From an uncultured Oscillospiraceae bacterium (GTDB lineage Bacteria; Bacillota_A; Clostridia; Oscillospirales; Oscillospiraceae): a stretch of 10,417 nt of DNA. Where the stretch lies: the NCBI GenBank assembly GCA_934589325.1, contig CAKTNU010000042.1, positions 1 through 10,417 on the forward strand, read 5' to 3'. Below the pieces are notes generated by a model, which was not told the origin of the DNA, searched no databases, and saw nothing but the letters and a program-made list of their open reading frames with translations. Position 1 is the first letter of the stretch; each line of letters opens with the position of its first letter. The translations under genes and the position numbers were made by a program. Shown here piece after piece: positions 6,176-10,417 of this stretch.

Positions 6176-6924
6176 TGGCGTTTCTGAACTGCGAGGTGTT
6201 TTCTAAAACCCTGAATATGGCAACGGCGCTGCGCGTCATCCTGCCCGACGAGGGTGATCTGGGCGACGCGGTGACCGTTTATCTGCTGCACGGCCTGTCG
6301 GACAACAGCAGCGGCTGGACGCGGTACACCGCCGTCGAGCAGTTTGCGCGGGAGCGAGGACTTGCGGTCGTGATGCCGGAGGTACAGCGGAGCTTTTACG
6401 CGGATATGGCCGCAGGCATAGATTATTTTACTTACGTGACCGAAGAGCTGCCCGCGATGTGCGAGCGGATGTTCGGCCTGCCGGATGAGCGCGGAAAGCG
6501 ATACGTCATGGGGCTGTCGATGGGCGGCTACGGCGCACTCAAGTGTGCGCTGACCTATCCCGAGCGCTATGCCGGGGCGGGCAGCTTTTCCGGCGTCGTT
6601 GACATCAGGCGGCCTGTGTACTCCGCAAAAACACCCGAACGGACCCGTGAGCGGGAGGCGATATTCGGCCCCGGAGGACCGGAGGGCACAAAAAATGACC
6701 TGTACCGGTTGGCACAGGACATTTTTGACGGGAACAGGAGCTTCCCTGACATATATCTCTCCTGCGGTGAGCAGGACGGACTGTATGACGATAATGTCAA
6801 ATTCGACGCGTTTCTGACCTCGCTCGGCGCGGAGCACCGCTTTGACCACCGCAGCGGGGCGCACTCATGGCGCTTCTGGAGCGACTCCGTCGAGGATTGC
6901 TTCGGATATTTCTTCGGGGAGTGA
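6175..6924 (+). CDS. Alpha/beta-hydrolase esterase (EstA / esterase D-like family)
   Basis: The 249-residue product, with no signal peptide, has the esterase D fold: oxyanion strand VYLLHGLSDNSSGW (35-48), nucleophile elbow GLSMGGYGA (113-121, Ser115), a likely acid at Asp201 in CGEQDGLYDDN, and His230 in SGAHSWRFW. Lengths near 250 are usual for the tributyrin esterase EstA group, which includes short-chain O-acetyl esterases. The natural substrate cannot be read from sequence. Its place directly after murQ, with a one-base stop/start overlap TAATG and GGAGGAG 5 bases before the start, suggests a sugar-ester substrate; removal of O-acetyl from 6-O-acetyl-MurNAc, a common wall modification that would block 6-phosphorylation, is an attractive but untested idea. 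It is the last plus-strand gene of this unit and converges with anmK. Confidence 0.9.
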   Translation: MAFLNCEVFSKTLNMATALRVILPDEGDLGDAVTVYLLHGLSDNSSGWTRYTAVEQFARERGLAVVMPEVQRSFYADMAAGIDYFTYVTEELPAMCERMFGLPDERGKRYVMGLSMGGYGALKCALTYPERYAGAGSFSGVVDIRRPVYSAKTPERTREREAIFGPGGPEGTKNDLYRLAQDIFDGNRSFPDIYLSCGEQDGLYDDNVKFDAFLTSLGAEHRFDHRSGAHSWRFWSDSVEDCFGYFFGE

Positions 6925-6926
6925 GC

Positions 6927-8114
6927 TCACAGGCTTATCTTGCCCATTACCACAGGGTGCTCCGCACCCGTGGCTGACGGGGCGTTGTTGCAGTGGGCAA
7001 ATACCGCTTCGTTTGCGAGTATCGCGAAAGCGACAGCTTCCTTGGCATTGCTGTCGAAGCCGAGCGCCTCGTTGGTAATTACGGCGCAGCCCGGCAGAAG
7101 AGCGGAGATATGCGCCATCAGCGTCCCATTCATGCTGCCGCCTCCGCCGACTATGAGCTTTGCGGGAGGCTGCGGGGCGAAATCGCGTACCGCCGCCGCG
7201 ATGCACTCGGCGGTGAAGTGCGTCGCCGTTGCGAGCACGTCCCGCATCGGGACGGACAGCTCTGCGGCGCGGCCGAGCAGCCGTGCAGTATATTCCGGGC
7301 CGTATGCCTCGCGCCCCGTGGTTTTGGGCGGGCGGCGGCGAAGATATCCGTCGTCGAGCATATAGGCCAGCAGCGCGGAGGAGATGCGGCCGGAGGCGGC
7401 AAGTCTGCCGCCGTCGTCGTAGCTCTGTGCGCCGTCCGTTAGCCGTGCGGTCACAGCGTCAATGACCATGTTGCCCGGCCCGGTGTCGAAAGCGAGAATG
7501 TCGCCGAGTTCACAGCCGGCAGGCAGAAAGCTGATGTTGCCGATTCCGCCGATATTCTGCAGTGCGACACATTCCGTCTCGCTCCGGTACAGCAGAAACT
7601 CCGTGTACGGCACGAGCGGCGCACCGAGACCGCCCGCCGCCATATCGCGCACGCGGAAATCGCCGACGACCGGACAGCCGAATGTCTCGGCCAGCAGCGC
7701 GTCCTCGCCGAGCTGGAGAGTGCTTTTCATGCGTCGGCCAAGGTATTCCTCGGCGACTGGGATATGCCAAAAGGTCTGACCGTGGCTGCCGATGAGGTCT
7801 ATGTCGTCCGGGCTTATCCCGGACTTGCGGCACAGCTCGAGTCCAGCCTCACAATATAATTCACCCAGAAGAAAATTCATGCGGCAGAAGTCAGCGGCCG
7901 TCGCCTCACCGCCACCGGCAAGGCGCAGTATCTCGCTGCGCACCGGCGCTTCAAACGGCAGGAATACGAAGCCCAGCTGTTCCGCTTTCGTACCGCGGCC
8001 GAAGCCGGTGATGCGCACGAGCGCCGCATCGACCCCGTCGGCCGAGGTGCCGGACATGAAGCCGATCACCAGACGCGAGGGCTTGCCTAACAGAGACAGT
8101 ATCGGATGTTCCAT
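6927..8114 (-). CDS. anmK: Anhydro-N-acetylmuramic acid kinase
   Basis: The 395-residue product has all AnmK hallmarks: phosphate loop GFMSGTSADGVDA (18-30), GSHGQT (109-114), GDFRVRDMAAGGLGAPLVP (151-169) with the presumed catalytic Asp157, DTGPGN (210-215), KTTGREAYG (264-272) and GGGGSMN (323-329). It hydrolyses the 1,6-anhydro ring and phosphorylates in one step with ATP, yielding MurNAc-6-P for MurQ. Length fits the family (about 370-400). CCTCC at 8120-8124 gives GGAGG 5 bases before the start on the minus strand. It is the only minus-strand gene here, divergent from namZ across a 111-base region and convergent with the esterase with only 2 bases between the stops. The stops sit in a perfect palindrome GTGAGCTCAC (6921-6930), which is too short to terminate transcription. 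Confidence 0.97.
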   Translation of the reverse strand: MEHPILSLLGKPSRLVIGFMSGTSADGVDAALVRITGFGRGTKAEQLGFVFLPFEAPVRSEILRLAGGGEATAADFCRMNFLLGELYCEAGLELCRKSGISPDDIDLIGSHGQTFWHIPVAEEYLGRRMKSTLQLGEDALLAETFGCPVVGDFRVRDMAAGGLGAPLVPYTEFLLYRSETECVALQNIGGIGNISFLPAGCELGDILAFDTGPGNMVIDAVTARLTDGAQSYDDGGRLAASGRISSALLAYMLDDGYLRRRPPKTTGREAYGPEYTARLLGRAAELSVPMRDVLATATHFTAECIAAAVRDFAPQPPAKLIVGGGGSMNGTLMAHISALLPGCAVITNEALGFDSNAKEAVAFAILANEAVFAHCNNAPSATGAEHPVVMGKISL

Positions 8115-8140
8115 GGAAACCTCCGTTTTTCATAAAATTA

Positions 8141-8171
8141 CGGCAAATGCCGCCGAGTGCCGTGCGGCACT
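8141..8171. promoter_or_regulatory. Paired CGGCA/TGCCG palindromes, candidate operator or hairpin
   Basis: CGGCA-AA-TGCCG (8141-8152) and AGTGCCG-TG-CGGCACT (8156-8171) are adjacent inverted repeats with centres 17 bases apart, and a further CGGCACT lies at 8195-8201. The arrangement suits a dimeric repressor binding twice between divergent promoters. Alternatively TGCCGC (8148-8153) can pair with GCGGCA (8164-8169), and the TTTTT at 8174-8178 after it would make a weak rightward terminator blocking antisense read-through from the upstream operon. Both readings are inference. Confidence 0.45.
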
Positions 8172-8211
8172 GCTTTTTACAAAGATTTTAATCTCGGCAC
8201 TATGCTTTGTC

Positions 8212-8218
8212 AAGGAGG
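8212..8218 (+). promoter_or_regulatory. Ribosome binding site that decides the namZ start
   Basis: AAGGAGG lies 7 bases before the ATG at 8226. The frame is open further upstream to a GTG at 8157, but that codon sits inside the palindromes, has no ribosome site, and would add 23 residues not expected in the family. Confidence 0.8.
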
Positions 8219-8225
8219 AGCGACA

Positions 8226-9362
8226 ATGCTGAAATTTGGTATCGACCGCATCGGCGAGTTTGCGGAGCTGTTCGCCGGGCGTATCGCGCTGATAACCGCC
8301 CCCTCGGGGCGAAGCTCCGACAATATCAGCAGCATCGATCTGCTGCGCCGCCGCTTTGACCTGCGGCTGCTGCTTGCGCCGGAGCACGGCGTGCGCGGCG
8401 ATATGCCGGCGGGAGCGCTGTTTGACGGCGGCACCGACCGCATAAGCGGTCTGCCGATGATGAGTATGTACAGCCGCGCATCAAAGCGTCTGCCGTGTGC
8501 TGCGCTCGATAAGTTTGACACATTGGTGTACGACATTCAGGATGTCGGCTGCCGGTACTATACGTTTATATCTACGCTGAAGACAGCACTTGAGGACTGC
8601 GCCGCAAACGGCAAGCGGCTTATTGTGCTCGACAGACCCGACCCGCTTGGAACGGCCATAGAGGGCTGCACCCTCCGCCGCGGTACGGAGAGCTTTGTCG
8701 GCTGCTATGATATCCCGGTGCGGTACGGCATGAGCTGCAGCGAGCTTGCCATGATGCTCAACGCCGAGGAAGGGCTCGGCTGTGATCTGCATGTCATCCC
8801 GTGCGAGGGACTGGATCGTGGCATGAGCTTCCCGGACTGGGGCAAGCCGTGGGTGATGCCGAGCCTTGCAATGCCGCGTTATGAGACGGCGCTGCTCTAT
8901 CCGGGGACCTGCCTCATCGAAGGGACGAACTGCTCCGAAGGGCGCGGCACGGCGGATCCGTTTGCGATCATCGGTGCGCCGTTTGCCGATGCGGAGACGC
9001 TGAGCCGCAGATTCAACGCTCTTGAGCTTCCCGGCACTGCGGCGACGCCGATATATTTTACTCCGACTGCTTCAAAGCACTGCGGTGAGCTGTGCGGCGG
9101 CGTGCATCTGCACGTTACGGATGCACAGAGCCTGCGCCCGTTTGAGGTCGGCGTGCGGCTGCTGGAGCTGCTGCGGGAGCTGTACCCGGAAGAGTTTGCA
9201 TTTCTCCCGCCGGTGCGTGAGGACGGCAAGCCGTTTATAAGCCTCCTTGCCGGACACCGCGATTTTGAGCGGCCGGATTGGAGCGCGGACGGGATAATAG
9301 CCCGTGCGGAGGCCGACAGCGCGGAGTTTGCACGCAGATGCGAGAAGTACAGGATATACTGA
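8226..9362 (+). CDS. namZ: Exo-beta-N-acetylmuramidase, DUF1343 / GH171 (NamZ-like)
   Basis: The 378-residue product matches the DUF1343 family throughout: ALITAPSGR near 21-29, LLAPEHGVRG (49-58), SGLPMMSMY (74-82), DIQDVGCRYYT (103-113), VLDRPDP (134-140), VGCYDIPVRYGMSCSELA (158-175) and YPGTCLIEGTNCSEGRGT (225-242). The founding characterised member, Bacillus subtilis NamZ (YbbC), releases MurNAc from non-reducing ends of peptidoglycan fragments and is encoded with murQ and nagZ, the same partners as here. Unlike that secreted enzyme, this product starts directly with the domain (MLKFGIDRIGEF) and has no signal peptide, so it should act in the cytosol on imported saccharides. Cys236 stands where Val is common in the NVSEGRGT motif. 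It is followed by nagZ after 15 bases, so the two form one transcript. Confidence 0.93.
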   Translation: MLKFGIDRIGEFAELFAGRIALITAPSGRSSDNISSIDLLRRRFDLRLLLAPEHGVRGDMPAGALFDGGTDRISGLPMMSMYSRASKRLPCAALDKFDTLVYDIQDVGCRYYTFISTLKTALEDCAANGKRLIVLDRPDPLGTAIEGCTLRRGTESFVGCYDIPVRYGMSCSELAMMLNAEEGLGCDLHVIPCEGLDRGMSFPDWGKPWVMPSLAMPRYETALLYPGTCLIEGTNCSEGRGTADPFAIIGAPFADAETLSRRFNALELPGTAATPIYFTPTASKHCGELCGGVHLHVTDAQSLRPFEVGVRLLELLRELYPEEFAFLPPVREDGKPFISLLAGHRDFERPDWSADGIIARAEADSAEFARRCEKYRIY

Positions 9363-9377
9363 ACAGGAGAAAAAGTT

Positions 9378-10417
9378 ATGAATATCCGTGAAATGATAGG
9401 CCAGCGGCTGGTATTCGGATTCAAGAGTACAGAGCTGCCGGAAGAGTTCAGGGACATGATACGCGAGTACAAGCTCGGAAACGTTATTCTGTTCCGATAC
9501 AATGTGGAGAGCACGGAGCAGCTGCGCAGGCTTTGCGCAGACATTCAGGCTGTTGTCCGCCGCGAGACGGGGCATGCCGCATTTATAACCATAGATCAGG
9601 AGGGCGGCATGGTCACCCGTCTGCCCGCGGACGCGGTGAACGTTCCCGGCAACATGGCAATAGCCGCGACCGGGCGTGTGCGGGATGCATATGACTGCGC
9701 GCAGATAACCGCACGTCAGCTGCACGGCGTCGGCATTAACTTCAACCTTGCGCCGGACCTTGACGTAAACAGCAACAGCATGAATCCGGTCATAGGCGTC
9801 CGCAGCTTCGGCGACGATGCGGAGAAGGCGGCGGAGCTCGGCGCTCAGGCTGTGCGCGGGTACGGAGACGCTGGACTTTTGTGCTGCGGCAAGCACTTCC
9901 CGGGGCATGGCGATACGGCGGTCGACTCGCATCTCGGGCTGCCTTGTATTGATAAAAGCCTTGCGGAGCTGGAAAAAACGGAGCTTGTACCGTTCAACGC
10001 CGCGATAAATGCCGGGATACCGGCTATAATGAGCAGCCACATCCTGTTCCCGCAGATCGAGCCGTCGGGCGTCCCGGCGACGATGTCCCGCCGCATAATG
10101 CACGATATCCTGCGCGGCGAGCTGGGCTTTGACGGACTTGTGCTGAGCGACTGTATGGTCATGGACGCGATACGCCTGCATTACGGCACGGCAAACGGCG
10201 TTGCTGCCGCGATGAAAGCCGGAGTCGATATGGTGTTCGTGTGCAGCAATCCGGAGCTTCAGCGTGAGAGCGCCGAGGCTGCGATAAGCGCTGCGGAGTG
10301 CGGCGAGCTGGAGCGGGCAGAGACGGAGCGCTCCGTCAGCCGCATACTTGCGGCGAAGGAACGTTTTGCCGCGGACGGGCCGCATCCGGAGCTGTGCTCG
10401 CGTCCTGAGGATTTTGC
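9378..10417 (+). CDS. nagZ: Beta-N-acetylglucosaminidase, GH3 NagZ-like (partial, runs off the right end)
   Basis: From ATG 9378 the frame stays open for 346 codons to the window edge. The GH3 barrel begins at once (IREMIGQRLVFGF), without a signal peptide, so it is probably cytosolic. Diagnostic features are IDQEGGMVTRL (72-82), KHFPGHGDT (172-180), the NagZ-specific D-x-H pair D183-S-H185 that supplies the His/Asp acid-base, and VLSDCMVMD (255-263), whose Asp258 is the expected nucleophile. It would remove GlcNAc from the non-reducing end of GlcNAc-MurNAc or GlcNAc-anhydro-MurNAc. The barrel is complete by about residue 335; sequence continues past it with no stop, so a C-terminal extension as in the two-domain Gram-positive NagZ is possible. 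AGGAGA at 9365-9370 is 7 bases before the start. Confidence 0.95.
   Translation, partial: MNIREMIGQRLVFGFKSTELPEEFRDMIREYKLGNVILFRYNVESTEQLRRLCADIQAVVRRETGHAAFITIDQEGGMVTRLPADAVNVPGNMAIAATGRVRDAYDCAQITARQLHGVGINFNLAPDLDVNSNSMNPVIGVRSFGDDAEKAAELGAQAVRGYGDAGLLCCGKHFPGHGDTAVDSHLGLPCIDKSLAELEKTELVPFNAAINAGIPAIMSSHILFPQIEPSGVPATMSRRIMHDILRGELGFDGLVLSDCMVMDAIRLHYGTANGVAAAMKAGVDMVFVCSNPELQRESAEAAISAAECGELERAETERSVSRILAAKERFAADGPHPELCSRPEDF

Larger units (their letters stand above)
8115..8225. promoter_or_regulatory. Divergent promoter/operator region between anmK and namZ
   Basis: This 111-base gap must carry start signals for both anmK (leftward) and namZ (rightward). For namZ, TTTACA at 8176-8181 could be a -35, with ACTATG (17-base spacing) or TATGCT (19-base spacing) as a poor -10. 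For anmK, the minus strand shows an AT-rich TAATTTTAT near 8132-8140 that could hold a -10, without a clear -35. Between these lie two palindromes built on CGGCA/TGCCG, listed separately. The two promoters are probably controlled together. Confidence 0.55.

Noticed and set aside
8157..8225. GTG start extending NamZ upstream by 23 residues
   Set aside because: It falls in the palindromic regulatory region without a ribosome site, while AAGGAGG at 8212-8218 serves the ATG at 8226. The extension is not a signal peptide.
9072..10385. Minus-strand open frame of 437 codons
   Set aside because: It lies wholly antisense to namZ and nagZ, whose family motifs are unmistakable on the plus strand; it shows no domain features.
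1..10417. CRISPR arrays, tRNA/rRNA genes, insertion sequences, phage genes or defence systems
   Set aside because: None seen on either strand: no regular spaced repeats, no cloverleaf-like segments in the gaps, no transposase or integrase motifs, and nearly all sequence is accounted for by sugar-metabolism genes.

Overview
This window looks like part of a chromosome of a low-G+C-phylum (Bacillota) anaerobe of the class Clostridia, probably a gut Oscillospiraceae-type organism with fairly GC-rich coding DNA. The reasons are the Gram-positive style lipoprotein signal peptide on the solute-binding protein, strong AGGAG-type ribosome binding sites, tight operon packing, and an ABC sugar importer of the CUT1 type without its own ATPase gene. 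The taxonomic call is inference; no rRNA or marker gene is present.

The layout is one coherent peptidoglycan-sugar (N-acetylmuramic acid, MurNAc) scavenging and recycling locus. From the left: the last 37 codons of a GntR/HutC-type regulator (1-115); a lipoprotein solute-binding protein (177-1604); a strong hairpin (1638-1669); two ABC sugar permeases (1731-2642, 2657-3526); a second hairpin (3541-3565); then a tightly coupled enzyme block: two-domain GNAT acetyltransferase (3593-4564), PIG-L/LmbE-family deacetylase-like protein (4566-5273), MurNAc-6-phosphate etherase MurQ (5270-6175) and an alpha/beta-hydrolase esterase (6175-6924). The anhydro-MurNAc kinase AnmK lies on the opposite strand (8114-6927), ending 2 bases from the esterase. 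It is divergently transcribed from a short regulatory region (8115-8225) that also starts the second plus-strand unit: the DUF1343/GH171 exo-N-acetylmuramidase NamZ (8226-9362) and the GH3 N-acetylglucosaminidase NagZ (from 9378, running off the right end).

How they probably work together (family knowledge plus inference): the binding protein and permeases import cell-wall sugars or small muropeptides unphosphorylated, in place of the MurP PTS of Bacillus subtilis. NamZ and NagZ carry no signal peptide here and would trim MurNAc and GlcNAc from non-reducing ends inside the cell. AnmK converts 1,6-anhydro-MurNAc to MurNAc-6-P, and MurQ cleaves that to GlcNAc-6-P and D-lactate. The GNAT, PIG-L and esterase genes would handle N- and O-acetyl decorations of wall sugars; their substrates are not known from sequence. 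A kinase for free MurNAc (MurK/AmgK) and the NagA/NagB steps are not in the window.

The most notable points are a PIG-L protein whose AHPDD motif reads AHVGD (zinc ligands kept, general-base Asp replaced by Gly), an adjacent acetyltransferase/deacetylase pair inside a MurNAc operon, cytosolic-looking NamZ and NagZ, and a convergent anmK that any read-through of the upstream operon would cover with antisense RNA.
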